Assembly: GCF_040500475.1 (NCBI RefSeq)
Contig: NZ_CP159358.1
Location: 2,852,001 to 2,916,000, forward strand
DNA: 64,000 nt
Source: Bacillus sp. Bos-x628
GTDB lineage: Bacteria > Bacillota > Bacilli > Bacillales > Bacillaceae
Direction of reading: 5' to 3'
The notes below the pieces were generated by a model. It worked only from the letters and a program-made list of their open reading frames with translations, ran no database searches and had not been told where the DNA came from. Position numbers and translations under genes: made by a program. This document shows positions 24,976 to 33,913 of this stretch, piece by piece (the stretch's first letter is position 1; every line of letters starts with the position of its first letter).

Positions 24976-25004
24976 AAGACTTGGCATCTGCCAAGTCTTT
25001 TATA
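24976..25004 (+). terminator. Hairpin between comP and comA (possible attenuator)
   Basis: AAGACTTGGC (24976-24985), loop ATCT, GCCAAGTCTT (24990-24999), followed by TTATAT. The 10-bp stem is perfect. The trailing U run is short, so termination may be partial, or comA may have its own promoter. Confidence 0.6.
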
Positions 25005-25039
25005 TAAAATGGGAGTGAGTGATTAAAAGGGAGGAAGAC

Positions 25040-25681
25040 ATGAAGAAGATATTGGTCATTGATGATCATCCGGCTGTCATGGAAGGGACAAAAAGCATAT
25101 TAGAATCAGATCAGCACCTATCAGTCGATTGTTTAAGTCCTGATGCAGAAGCCGCCTTTTTAAAAACGCATGATTTTTCCATCTATGATGTGATTTTGAT
25201 GGATTTAAACCTCGGTGATATCAATGGAATGGACATTGCGAAACAAATTCTCGAAACAAATGAGCAAGTGAAAATTATCATTTATACAGGCTATGAAGTG
25301 GATGATTATTTTGAAGAGGCCATTCGAGCTGGATTGCACGGTGCAATTAGTAAAACAGAGACAAAAGACAAGATTATTGAATACATACATCGTACATTGC
25401 AAGGAGAAGTTGTCATTCAGCTATCCTATTTAAGAAAATTAATCTCACAGCAACAAGAAAAACCAGAACAGGCGCAGCAGACAGATCATGATCTGTTAAC
25501 AGAGCGGGAATGTTTGATTCTTCGTGAAGTGGAAAAAGGCTACACCAACCAAGAAATTGCCGATGTGCTTCATTTGAGCAAACGCTCGATTGAATACAGT
25601 TTGACATCCATCTTTAATAAGCTGAATGTTGGATCACGAACAGAAGCTGTGTTAATTGCAAAATCTGAAAATGTGCTGTAA
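25040..25681 (+). CDS. comA: Response regulator ComA
   Basis: A 213-residue NarL/LuxR-type regulator. The receiver domain (about 1-120) has the acidic pair in VIDDHPAVMEG and the phospho-acceptor Asp55 (ILMDLNLG). The helix-turn-helix follows, with LTERECLILREVEKGYTNQE in its first part and SKRSIEYSLTSIFNKLNVGS after it. Phospho-ComA binds the box found upstream of degQ and, elsewhere, srfA. The start is ATG 25040 after AGGGAGG. Close similarity to B. subtilis ComA contrasts with the divergent ComQ and ComX. Confidence 0.95.
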   Translation: MKKILVIDDHPAVMEGTKSILESDQHLSVDCLSPDAEAAFLKTHDFSIYDVILMDLNLGDINGMDIAKQILETNEQVKIIIYTGYEVDDYFEEAIRAGLHGAISKTETKDKIIEYIHRTLQGEVVIQLSYLRKLISQQQEKPEQAQQTDHDLLTERECLILREVEKGYTNQEIADVLHLSKRSIEYSLTSIFNKLNVGSRTEAVLIAKSENVL

Positions 25682-25704
25682 ACGTGTGAAGGGAGAGGGC
25701 AATC

Positions 25705-26094
25705 ATGGATGTGAGTGTGTCGAATACACTGCTTGAGGCGCTTGGCATTGAGATTGTTGAATGCAATCAATCACGTTGCATTGCGACAATGCCAGTCGAT
25801 CACCGAACAAAACAGCCATTTGGATTACTGCACGGAGGCGCATCTGCTGCTCTGGCAGAAACGGTTGCGAGCATGGGAGCTGCTGCTCATTTAGATTTAA
25901 CTCAAAAGGTCTGCTCTGGCATTGAAATCAATGCCAATCATTTAAAGTCTGTACGTGATGGAGTGGTGACAGCGACAGCTGTTCCTGTTCATGTAGGGCA
26001 GCGTACTATGGTATTTCAAATCGATATAAAAGATGATCGAGATCGGCACATTTGTACATCAAGATGCACACTTGCTGTCATTGATCGTATATAA
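25705..26094 (+). CDS. yuxO: Hotdog-fold thioesterase YuxO
   Basis: A 129-residue PaaI/4HBT-family acyl-CoA thioesterase. The helix motif GLLHGGASAALAETVASMG with catalytic Glu, and HRTKQPFG before it, are typical. B. subtilis YuxO is annotated as a hydroxybenzoyl- or 1,4-dihydroxy-2-naphthoyl-CoA thioesterase-like protein; the substrate here cannot be decided. It lies 23 bases after comA, probably on the same transcript, and ends at a terminator shared with mrpG. Confidence 0.85.
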   Translation: MDVSVSNTLLEALGIEIVECNQSRCIATMPVDHRTKQPFGLLHGGASAALAETVASMGAAAHLDLTQKVCSGIEINANHLKSVRDGVVTATAVPVHVGQRTMVFQIDIKDDRDRHICTSRCTLAVIDRI

Positions 26095-26127
26095 AAAAGC
26101 TCCCGGTGCAGCGGAAGCTTTTTTTAT
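26094..26127. terminator. Bidirectional terminator between yuxO and mrpG
   Basis: AAAAAAGCTCCC and the complementary part of GGAAGCTTTTTTT form an A-rich/T-rich stem with one internal mismatch, symmetric for both convergent units. Confidence 0.7.
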
Positions 26128-26504
26128 AAATAAGAATCTTCTTTTCGCTTAATCACGAAGTTACGAAAACCGTCATAGTCATCTTGGACACTTCGTTTAT
26201 CCAGTTTAACCCCTGTATTGTAAGCGGCTCTTCCGATTAAGTGAGCACCGACTGGGGCTGTCAGAAAGATAAAGGCAATCCCTAATAAGATTTTTGCAGA
26301 GATGATACCTGCAAGAAACCATTCGTGAAAAAACACACCAATTAAAATCAGCACAACGCCAAGTGTTGATGCTTTGGATGCCGCATGCATCCGTGTATAG
26401 ACATCTGGTAATCGAAGCACACCAATGGCTGAGATCAGACAAAGTATTGCACCGAGCAGGATCAAGAAGATGACAATCGCTTTAGCGATGACGATCATTT
26501 TCAA
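26124..26504 (-). CDS. mrpG: Mrp Na+/H+ antiporter subunit G
   Basis: A 126-residue subunit with three transmembrane helices and the family motif [21 protein letters not shown]. Mrp is a seven-protein complex that exchanges cytoplasmic Na+ for external protons. The C-terminus is polar and cytoplasmic. The gene overlaps mrpF by 23 bases and is the last in the operon, ending at the terminator shared with yuxO. Confidence 0.93.
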   Translation of the reverse strand: MKMIVIAKAIVIFLILLGAILCLISAIGVLRLPDVYTRMHAASKASTLGVVLILIGVFFHEWFLAGIISAKILLGIAFIFLTAPVGAHLIGRAAYNTGVKLDKRSVQDDYDGFRNFVIKRKEDSYL

Positions 26505-26763
26505 TCACTTCCCCTTTCTCAAGGAATTTAGAAAAAGCGACAGTGCCAATAAATGCGAGGATACCGAGCAGTAAAATAATTTCAAAGAACGTTGTTGTTC
26601 TGAGCAATACAGAAACAATGGCTGTCATCCCGATTAAATTGATTCCTATCGCATCAAGTGCACTCACGCGGTCAGGGATAGAAGGTCCTTTGATCACCCG
26701 TATGACAAAAAGCAAGGTAGACAACGCTAAGATGCCAAGTGAAATTTGCAAAAAAATCCCCAT
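26482..26763 (-). CDS. mrpF: Mrp Na+/H+ antiporter subunit F
   Basis: A 93-residue three-helix subunit. The conserved segment [20 protein letters not shown] carries the family Asp. The B. subtilis protein has also been linked to cholate efflux, which this sequence does not test. The start ATG shares its first base with the end of mrpE. Confidence 0.93.
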   Translation of the reverse strand: MGIFLQISLGILALSTLLFVIRVIKGPSIPDRVSALDAIGINLIGMTAIVSVLLRTTTFFEIILLLGILAFIGTVAFSKFLEKGEVIENDRHR

Positions 26764-27242
26764 TATTTACCGCTCACCTCCTTGATGGCTTTCTCGAATG
26801 ATACACGGATATCATGAATGGCCTTTTCAGCATCTTCAATATCCATCGCATGAATGTATAAAATGGATCGATCATCAGATATATCAATGACCAGTGTACC
26901 TGGTGTCAGTGTAATTAAATTGGCGAGCACAGTGATTTCCCAATCATTTTTCAAGTCCGTACGAAAGGCGAAAATGCCTGGCTTGATTTGAAGCTTCGGA
27001 GATAATATTGTTTTTAGTACACTTAAATTGGCAAGTAGTAGCTCTCGAATAAAAATCACAACGAGCTTGAAAATGGCATAAAGTGCATAGCCATAAAAAC
27101 GTTGGGGGAAGAATCGCCGCAACATAAAAATGGCGACCATCCCTAGTATAAAGCCTGAAACAAATCCTGCGGCTGTGTAGGTATCATTCATTAACATCCA
27201 TGTAAAGGCAAGGAGAGCATTGAGTAAAATTTGAAAGGCCAT
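26763..27242 (-). CDS. mrpE: Mrp Na+/H+ antiporter subunit E
   Basis: A 159-residue subunit. The N-terminal helices cover about 1-70, and the cytoplasmic domain contains TVLANLITLTPGTLVIDISDD, a typical MrpE block (LTPGT). The gene is five bases downstream of mrpD and overlaps mrpF by one base, so translation is tightly coupled. Confidence 0.93.
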   Translation of the reverse strand: MAFQILLNALLAFTWMLMNDTYTAAGFVSGFILGMVAIFMLRRFFPQRFYGYALYAIFKLVVIFIRELLLANLSVLKTILSPKLQIKPGIFAFRTDLKNDWEITVLANLITLTPGTLVIDISDDRSILYIHAMDIEDAEKAIHDIRVSFEKAIKEVSGK

Positions 27243-27247
27243 GTCAT

Positions 27248-28729
27248 CTACTCCTTCAGCACAGCTTGAATATATTTTTCTGGTGTTAAAAGCATTTCAG
27301 CAGCTTGATTGATATAAGGTGCAATGAATTCCGTGCCTAATCCAATCGCAAGTGATAAGGCAACAAGAAGCACTCCGGGATACACCATTCCTTTTATAGA
27401 TGGCTTTCTTCTGACAGGCAGCTCCTGTTCCTCACCCCAAAAAGCGAGCATGAAAATTCTCATCACAGAATAAAGGACAAGAAGACTGGAAAGTAAGACC
27501 AGAATGGCAAAGGTCATGTGTCCGGCTGTAAATCCGCCTTCGACAATTTTTAGTTTGCCAACAAACCCACTAAGTGGCGGGATACCTGCTAATGATAAGG
27601 CTGAAAGAAAGAACATCCATCCAAGGAGAGGTTTTGTTTGCATCAGCCCGCCCATTTTCTTTAGATTGTTTGTACCAGCATACACAAACAATGCACCTGC
27701 CAGCATAAATAAAGCACCTTTCATTACCATATCGTGAATGAGATAATAAATCGTCCCTTGAATCGATGCTGGTGTATTGGCAGCAATACCAAATAGAATG
27801 ACTCCAACGGCTGTGACAATGTTATAGATCACAATTTTTTGTACATCAGAGTAGGCAACCGAACCAATCACACCGAAAATGACAGTAAGTGCGGCCAGCC
27901 AAGCCATCAGTGCATGTGTGAATTCGGTATCATGAATAAAGATCAAGGTAAATACTCTTGCAATGGCGTATAAGCCCACCTTTGTCAGCAGCGCGCCAAA
28001 TAAAGCCGAAATAGCTGCTGGCGGCGCATGATATGAACCAGGCAACCAGAAATAAAGCGGGAAAATACCAGCTTTTAAGCCGAAAACAATGAGGAACAGA
28101 ACTGAAATGACCGTGATCAGACCTGTTTGCCCTGACTCTGTTATTTTCATACTTAAATCGGCCATATTTAGTGTTCCAGTGACTGCATACAAACAAGCAA
28201 CACCGACAATAAATAACGCAGATGAAATGATGTTAAACACGATATATTTCAGTGACTCTCGAAGCTGGGGCTTTGAGCTGCCTAATACAATGAGCATGTA
28301 AGATGCCATCAGCAGTAATTCGAAGAAAACAAACAGGTTGAAAATATCTCCTGTTAAAAAGGCACCGCTGACGCCAGCCAATAAGAATTGAACGCCTGAA
28401 TAATAGAACAGTCGCTCTCTTTCTTTCCCAATCGTTTGGAAAGAAAAGAGAACGGTCACAAATCCAATAACAGAAGCGGTCAAAACGAGTAGCGCAGCAA
28501 ACTGGTCGGCCACAAGGGCGATGCCAAAGGGTGCTTTCCACCCGCCTAAAAAAAGTGTTTGTATTCCATTTGTGAAAATTGTCTGAACCAAGTATAGATT
28601 ACAAATCATCGCTGAAAGAGATGCAATAACACTAAAACCTCTCGACAGCATGATATTTTGATTCATAAAGATTAATAGTGTAGCCGATAGTAACGGAATC
28701 AAAATAGGTAAGATCACGAGATTATTCAT
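27248..28729 (-). CDS. mrpD: Mrp Na+/H+ antiporter subunit D
   Basis: A 493-residue proton-translocating subunit related to NuoM/NuoN, with about 14 helices. Characteristic segments are FFELLLMASYMLIVLG (the key Glu) and GLKAGIFPLYFWLPGSYHAP (the key Lys). The start is ATG 28729, overlapping the end of mrpC and matching the B. subtilis length; the upstream in-frame ATG 28738 lies almost on the AGAGGA ribosome-binding site. Confidence 0.94.
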   Translation of the reverse strand: MNNLVILPILIPLLSATLLIFMNQNIMLSRGFSVIASLSAMICNLYLVQTIFTNGIQTLFLGGWKAPFGIALVADQFAALLVLTASVIGFVTVLFSFQTIGKERERLFYYSGVQFLLAGVSGAFLTGDIFNLFVFFELLLMASYMLIVLGSSKPQLRESLKYIVFNIISSALFIVGVACLYAVTGTLNMADLSMKITESGQTGLITVISVLFLIVFGLKAGIFPLYFWLPGSYHAPPAAISALFGALLTKVGLYAIARVFTLIFIHDTEFTHALMAWLAALTVIFGVIGSVAYSDVQKIVIYNIVTAVGVILFGIAANTPASIQGTIYYLIHDMVMKGALFMLAGALFVYAGTNNLKKMGGLMQTKPLLGWMFFLSALSLAGIPPLSGFVGKLKIVEGGFTAGHMTFAILVLLSSLLVLYSVMRIFMLAFWGEEQELPVRRKPSIKGMVYPGVLLVALSLAIGLGTEFIAPYINQAAEMLLTPEKYIQAVLKE

Positions 28730-29063
28730 GCTGATCATTTCCTCTCATTTGATCCATGTCATCTGTTCGCAGTTCTTGGAAGGCACGGAAGGCCAACACG
28801 AGTAAAAAAGATGTCACACCAAAAGCAATGACAATTGCAGTTAAGATTAATGCTTGTGGTAATGGATCTACATAGGATGTGAGCCCCTCTTTTAAAATAG
28901 GCGGTGCTCCTTTCTTTAAACCGCCCATGGTTAATAAGAGCAAATGGACGCCGTGACTCAAAACGGCCGTACCGACGATGACCCGTAGAAGGCTTTTTGA
29001 GAGCATTAAATAGGTCGCCGCCATAAAGATAATTCCGACGATAATAGACATTAGAAATTCCAT
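28722..29063 (-). CDS. mrpC: Mrp Na+/H+ antiporter subunit C
   Basis: A 113-residue NuoK-like subunit with three helices. Conserved blocks are LSKSLLRVIVGTAVLSHGVH and PLPQALILTAIVIAFGVTS. It overlaps mrpB by one base and mrpD by eight. Confidence 0.94.
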   Translation of the reverse strand: MEFLMSIIVGIIFMAATYLMLSKSLLRVIVGTAVLSHGVHLLLLTMGGLKKGAPPILKEGLTSYVDPLPQALILTAIVIAFGVTSFLLVLAFRAFQELRTDDMDQMRGNDQHE

Positions 29064-29494
29064 TATTCCTTCTCCCCAATCGTTTGAATAATGGTCATGG
29101 TGACACCGACAACAACCAGATATACACCGATATCAAACAGTACGGCTGTAGCCAGTTCTGTTTTCCCTAAAAGCGGCAATTGAAAATAATCAAATGTATG
29201 GGATAGAAAAGGTGCACCGAATAGGAAAGATCCCATTCCAGTTAAGATCGCAACGAGCAGTCCTGTGCCTGCTACATAAATAAAGTTAAACGGAAGGATG
29301 CGTCTTACTGTTTTCAGGTCATAGGCTAAGAGCAGCAGAACGACAGCGCCAGCACTCATCAGTCCGCCGATAAAACCTCCGCCAGGATTGTTATGCCCTG
29401 CAAGAAACAGGTGGAGCGAGAAAAGCAAGATGATGAATGCTGTGATTTTTGTTGTGACCTGTAAGAGCATATCATTCGTATCAATTTTTCTCAT
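29063..29494 (-). CDS. mrpB: Mrp Na+/H+ antiporter subunit B
   Basis: A 143-residue four-helix subunit with the family segment HNNPGGGFIGGLMSAGAVVL. MrpB-like domains are also fused to the end of some MrpA proteins; here the two genes are separate and overlap by four bases. Confidence 0.94.
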   Translation of the reverse strand: MRKIDTNDMLLQVTTKITAFIILLFSLHLFLAGHNNPGGGFIGGLMSAGAVVLLLLAYDLKTVRRILPFNFIYVAGTGLLVAILTGMGSFLFGAPFLSHTFDYFQLPLLGKTELATAVLFDIGVYLVVVGVTMTIIQTIGEKE

Positions 29495-31896
29495 CGCCGC
29501 ACTCCTCTCTTTCGTTTTCCTTGAGCTTTTAATAACCCATAAATACCGAGTGCCGCAATGGCGAGCACGGTAATTTCAAAGAGTGTATCAAAGCCCCTGA
29601 AATCTACAAGAATGACATTGACAATATTGTTTCCGCCTGCGAGCTTGTAGCTGTTCTCAATAAAATAAGTTGAGATTGTGTCAAGTGACTGCTGACTTGT
29701 GGAAGCGAAAGCGAGACAGGTGACAACAACTCCAACGCCTAATGAAATGATCAAATTGGTCACTTTGAACCTTCTCGTTTTTTGCTTCAAGCTCAGCTTT
29801 GGCAAATGATAGAAGCAAAGTAGAAACAGCGCAACAGAAATCGTCTCAATAATTAGTTGCGTCAGCGCAAGGTCAGGTGCTCTGAAAATTACGAAGAATA
29901 ATGACAGCGTGTATCCCATGACACCAAGTGCGATAATGGCTGTTAACCGAGAACGGGCGAACACAGTTGTGATGGTCGCTGCCACCATAACGAGTGAAAG
30001 AATGGCTTCGTAAGTGCCAATTGGTGCAGCTTGCCCAGTGTTAAATGAGAAGGCTTGCTGATACGCCATGACGCTGCCAAGCACGATGATCATGAAACCA
30101 AACACATAGACAAGGTAGTCACGAAGAAAACCTGTCATATAGCTGTTTGTCAGGCGATATGAGCCTTTTTCTAAGCCTGTCAGCGAACGATCATATATAG
30201 AATTAAATGACCATTTTGCTTTAAATACGTTGTACATTGGCCGCCATTTTGACAATGTCAAATAGCCGATTGTGCCGAGCACAACCACACCGATTGTCAT
30301 ATAAAGCTCTGGCTGAAATCCATGCCACGCCTCAATTTTGACGACAAAACGACTTCCTGGTTCAATTGCATCAGGAATAATCGCTGAAATAGCAGGTTCA
30401 ATCACAGAATAGGCAAGAATATTTGGGAAAAAGAAAAAGGTGACCACAAGTGTAGCCAGAATGATTGGTGGAATGAGCATACCAATCGGTGCTTCATGCG
30501 GTTTTTTCTCTAATTGATCCAAACGGAGGTTGCCTCTAAATGTTCTAAAGACGAGCATGATACTGTAAATGAACGTAAACACACTAGCGAGCCAAGCGGC
30601 TGCTGGGAAAATAGCACCCCATGTTGAAACGTCAGTAAAGCTGATGTCAGAGATTCGTATCATACTTGTGAAAAATAGCTCTTTACTTAAGAAGCCATTA
30701 AATGGTGGAAGTCCAGCCATTGAGAATGCACCGATTAAAGTGATCGTAAATGTAATGGGCATGATGGTCATTAATCCGCCCAGCTTTCGAATGTCACGAG
30801 TACCCGTTTCGTGATCAATGATGCCGGCTGCCATAAAGAGACTGCCTTTAAATGTGGCATGGTTGATTAAATGAAAAATGGCCGCAAGAATGGCTGCGCC
30901 AAAGAAGGCGGTATGATTTTCATGAATCGCAGCTGCGCCTACGCCAAGCATCAGCATAATCATGCCAAGCTGACTAACGGTAGAAAAGGCCAAGATGGCT
31001 TTCAAATCGTTTTGCCGGACAGCATGGAATGATCCCCAGAACAATGTGACAAGCCCAACAATGGAAATGGTCCAAAACCAAACCTCTGAAATCGCAAAGA
31101 TAGGGCTAAAGCGGGCGACTAAATAAATGCCAGCCTTGACCATTGTGGCAGAGTGCAGATAACTACTGACAGGAGTTGGCGCTTCCATTGCATCAGGCAA
31201 CCAAATATAAAAAGGAAATTGCGCTGATTTTGTAAACGCACCTAGTAAGATCAGGAGCATGGTAGGAATAAAATACGGTGATGCCTTAATAAGCTGGAGC
31301 TGATTGACTGCTTCACGAATACTGAATGAATCCGTAATGAGGTAGATGAGGATGAAGCCACCAAGCATAGATAATCCACCGAAAACGGTAATCAGCAGTG
31401 ATTTTGTTGCTCCATATCGAGAGCGTTCACGCTTATACCAATACCCAATTAAGAGGAAGGAAGAGATACTCGTTAGCTCCCAAAACAAGTAAAGAACCAC
31501 CATGTTGTCAGAGAGAACGACACCTAGCATTGCGGTCATAAACATGAGTAAATACGTATAGAAAGAGCCAAGCTGTTCCTTTTCCTTTGATAAGTAGAAA
31601 ATACTGTACAACACCACGAGTGCGCCGATACCTGTAATTAATAAAGCAAATAACAGGCTCAGACCATCTACATACACAGTGAAATTCATCCCTAGAGAAG
31701 GAATCCATTCAGCCTGTGAAAACAATGTTCGTCCATTTGACGTCATAGTGAGCATTTGGATGAAATAGCTAAATAAAAGAATAGGCAAGATGAGAACAAA
31801 CCATCCCGTATGTATACGTCTAACATATTTGAAAAGGAAAGGTACAACAAAGGCAAGCAAAAAAGGTGATAGAATGGCGAAGTGAATAAGCTGCAA
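29491..31896 (-). CDS. mrpA: Mrp Na+/H+ antiporter subunit A
   Basis: An 801-residue subunit with an N-terminal NuoL-like half (about 1-500; FWELTSISSFLLIGYWYKRE, TKSAQFPFYIWLPDAMEAPT, HATFKGSLFMAAGIIDHETG) and a C-terminal MrpA-specific part (RAPDLALTQLIIETISVALF). The start is TTG 31896, eight bases after GAGGAGGT, giving (L)QLIHFAILSPFLL. It is the first gene of mrpABCDEFG, needed in Bacillus for Na+ resistance and pH homeostasis. Confidence 0.95.
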   Translation of the reverse strand: MQLIHFAILSPFLLAFVVPFLFKYVRRIHTGWFVLILPILLFSYFIQMLTMTSNGRTLFSQAEWIPSLGMNFTVYVDGLSLLFALLITGIGALVVLYSIFYLSKEKEQLGSFYTYLLMFMTAMLGVVLSDNMVVLYLFWELTSISSFLLIGYWYKRERSRYGATKSLLITVFGGLSMLGGFILIYLITDSFSIREAVNQLQLIKASPYFIPTMLLILLGAFTKSAQFPFYIWLPDAMEAPTPVSSYLHSATMVKAGIYLVARFSPIFAISEVWFWTISIVGLVTLFWGSFHAVRQNDLKAILAFSTVSQLGMIMLMLGVGAAAIHENHTAFFGAAILAAIFHLINHATFKGSLFMAAGIIDHETGTRDIRKLGGLMTIMPITFTITLIGAFSMAGLPPFNGFLSKELFFTSMIRISDISFTDVSTWGAIFPAAAWLASVFTFIYSIMLVFRTFRGNLRLDQLEKKPHEAPIGMLIPPIILATLVVTFFFFPNILAYSVIEPAISAIIPDAIEPGSRFVVKIEAWHGFQPELYMTIGVVVLGTIGYLTLSKWRPMYNVFKAKWSFNSIYDRSLTGLEKGSYRLTNSYMTGFLRDYLVYVFGFMIIVLGSVMAYQQAFSFNTGQAAPIGTYEAILSLVMVAATITTVFARSRLTAIIALGVMGYTLSLFFVIFRAPDLALTQLIIETISVALFLLCFYHLPKLSLKQKTRRFKVTNLIISLGVGVVVTCLAFASTSQQSLDTISTYFIENSYKLAGGNNIVNVILVDFRGFDTLFEITVLAIAALGIYGLLKAQGKRKRGVRR

Positions 31897-31930
31897 GAAA
31901 ATGAACCTCCTCTGATCAATATAAATTCAC

Positions 31931-31942
31931 GTTCTAAAGAAC
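31931..31942. repeat. Small inverted repeat in the mrp leader
   Basis: GTTCT-AA-AGAAC, between the presumed mrp -10 element and the mrpA ribosome-binding site. It could be an operator; no regulator is known to me. Confidence 0.3.
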
Positions 31943-31953
31943 TGGTAATTAAA

Positions 31954-31981
31954 ATTATAGCGTAAATACAGACATGGTGCA
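31954..31981 (-). promoter_or_regulatory. Probable sigma-A promoter of the mrp operon
   Basis: On the minus strand a perfect TATAAT (31959-31954) lies 16 bases after TGCACC (31981-31976). The -35 is weak (3 of 6), so the -10 carries the call. Confidence 0.4.
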
Positions 31982-32115
31982 TTGGTTTGAACCGATTTCA
32001 AGCAACTGTATTCATTTTAAGTTCCTCTGACCACAAAAATAATTTTATCAAAAATGAACCTTGTTGTATATTGTTTTGTATTTCGTACATGCTTTTCTTA
32101 AAAGGAGCTGATTAC

Positions 32116-32325
32116 ATGAAACTGAAGGTCGGCATCAGCTTAAGCATATTCTGCACGTTTTTAGGAGGAGCATTCTTCATTGAACGAAATGAACAAAAAA
32201 GGTGGCAGGCAGAAAGTGAATGGCCGCTATTTTCAGAGCATCTCCTCTACATGACTTATCATGAAGCGAAACAGTATCCTTTTCAGCCTCGAGAATATAT
32301 ACGTATTGTGCTAGCTGATGAATGA
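32116..32325 (+). CDS. Small membrane-anchored hypothetical protein
   Basis: A 69-residue protein with one N-terminal hydrophobic helix (about 5-20, GISLSIFCTFLGGAFF), then a charged, aromatic C-terminal domain ending REYIRIVLADE. The ATG at 32116 follows AAAGGAG by eight bases, a strong translation signal. It is divergent from mrpA and followed by a bidirectional terminator. In B. subtilis the small gene yufS occupies this position, and this may be its counterpart, but I cannot confirm the similarity. Function unknown. Confidence 0.65.
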   Translation: MKLKVGISLSIFCTFLGGAFFIERNEQKRWQAESEWPLFSEHLLYMTYHEAKQYPFQPREYIRIVLADE

Positions 32326-32350
32326 GGTCTTATAGGAGAAAAAATATGAA

Positions 32351-32386
32351 AAAGAATGTGCCCTCATTGAGATCACATTCTTTTTA
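32351..32386. terminator. Bidirectional terminator between the small gene and maeN
   Basis: AAAGAATGTG (32351-32360) pairs with CACATTCTTT (32374-32383), followed by TT. Confidence 0.75.
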
Positions 32387-32396
32387 TTGCCTATTT

Positions 32397-33737
32397 TTAT
32401 GAAGTAAACATTCTGAGTAAGATCGTTGCACAAATGACCGTCGCAGCTCCGCCAAGTCGTGTAGATACTTGGGCAAAGGGCATAAGGCCCATTCTTCCAG
32501 AAGCTGAGAGAATCGCAACGTCACCAGTACCGCCTAGACCGCTGTGACAACCAGTCACGATTGCAGATTCTACTGGGTACATGTTCATTAATTTACCAAC
32601 GAAGTAACCAGAACCTACCATTGCTAGAACAACAGCGACACATACGCATACAAAAGGAATAGAGATAATCGTTGCTACATCATCAAGCGGAATATATAGA
32701 ATTCCTAGACCAACCATTAGCGGCCATGTAAAGCTTCTTGATACGAATTTGTAGAACTGTTGTGACCCGTTTTGTAAATGTTGTGGCATGACATTTAAGT
32801 ATTTGATTAAAGCTGCAAGAACAATCATCAGGATTGGTCCTGGAATATGAACAAAGCTTTCTAACAAGCTACCAAAGATGAAAGTTGTACAAGCAACCAG
32901 TACACCTGCACCCATCAGACTGAAATCCACTTTTGCCTCCATATTAGGTTGCTCGAAGATTTCGTTTGTTTCTTTCGATTTAACAAGACGACCATTCCCG
33001 TTCAGTTCAGGACGCTTTTCCCCAAGCTTCTTCAATGCGCCGGCACAGATGATGGCAATGACGTTCCCAATAACGGCTGCAGGAATTAATTGAGATATTA
33101 ATGACTCTGCTGATACAGAAAGAATTTGAGAGTAAGCAATAGATAATGGCAAGATACCTTCGCCAATGCCTCCTGCAATAATTGGTACAATAATAAAGAA
33201 GAAAGAATGATGTGGTGTATAACCAACTAAAAGACCAACAACTATTCCGGCAGAAACAGCGGCAATTGTACCTGCTACAAGTGGGACAAACATACGAATA
33301 AGTCCTTGTACTAAAACAGTTCGCTGCATCCCAAGAATACTACCTACTACAAGGGCAGAAATATAGAAATAAAGAAAGTTAGACGTTTTCATCAGAGACG
33401 TAACCGCTTCCAATGAGTTCGGGTTTAGTACATGAAAAAAGACCAGGAACGATGGTACGAATAAAGAAAGAATCGCTGGTCCACCAATATCTTTTAAAAT
33501 GGGAATACGTTGTCCCACATCTCCGAGGAAAATCCCCAAAATCATAATAATAGCGAAACCACCAAGCATATTTGCTGGAATTTTATTAAAATGAGCGGCA
33601 GTTAAAATAATTGCTGCCAGTACTAAATACACAGGAAGATCAATAACACCAATTTTCCAAGAGATGATCTTTTGGAAAACGCTTTTATTATTATCAAAAT
33701 CATTTGTAATCGATTTCAATTTTTGTGCATTAGCCAC
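32397..33737 (-). CDS. maeN: Na+/malate symporter MaeN (2-hydroxycarboxylate transporter family)
   Basis: A 446-residue secondary transporter with about eleven helices. The two re-entrant-loop motifs of the 2HCT family are visible as GGIGEGILPLS and GCHSGLGGTGDVAIL. B. subtilis MaeN takes up malate with Na+. The start is GTG 33737, five bases after GGGGGTG; the longer frame to 33767 includes the ribosome-binding site. An AT-rich perfect palindrome lies 60 bases upstream, and malK-malR, which control maeN in B. subtilis, are close by on the same strand. Confidence 0.92.
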   Translation of the reverse strand: MANAQKLKSITNDFDNNKSVFQKIISWKIGVIDLPVYLVLAAIILTAAHFNKIPANMLGGFAIIMILGIFLGDVGQRIPILKDIGGPAILSLFVPSFLVFFHVLNPNSLEAVTSLMKTSNFLYFYISALVVGSILGMQRTVLVQGLIRMFVPLVAGTIAAVSAGIVVGLLVGYTPHHSFFFIIVPIIAGGIGEGILPLSIAYSQILSVSAESLISQLIPAAVIGNVIAIICAGALKKLGEKRPELNGNGRLVKSKETNEIFEQPNMEAKVDFSLMGAGVLVACTTFIFGSLLESFVHIPGPILMIVLAALIKYLNVMPQHLQNGSQQFYKFVSRSFTWPLMVGLGILYIPLDDVATIISIPFVCVCVAVVLAMVGSGYFVGKLMNMYPVESAIVTGCHSGLGGTGDVAILSASGRMGLMPFAQVSTRLGGAATVICATILLRMFTS

Positions 33738-33796
33738 ATAAACACCCCCAAATGCTATTTGTCTCAATTGTAGAAGATTAAAAGGGGCTCTTCTAT

Positions 33797-33822
33797 TTAT
33801 TAAACTAAATTAAGTTTAATAA
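33797..33822. promoter_or_regulatory. AT-rich palindrome upstream of maeN (candidate MalR operator)
   Basis: TTATTAAACT-AAATTA-AGTTTAATAA, a perfect 10-bp inverted repeat with a 6-base centre, ending 60 bases before the maeN start. In B. subtilis MalR activates maeN; assigning this palindrome to MalR is inference. Confidence 0.5.
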
Positions 33823-33913
33823 AAGTAAAATAAACAAAGGAATCCTTCGTTTTTATCATACAAAAATCCCCTGTAGGTCGTTCATCCCCCAGAGAATTGA
33901 TCATACAACGTAT

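Noticed and set aside
32346..32402. Tiny frame of 18 codons overlapping a terminator
   Set aside because: No ribosome-binding site; the sequence is explained by the hairpin.
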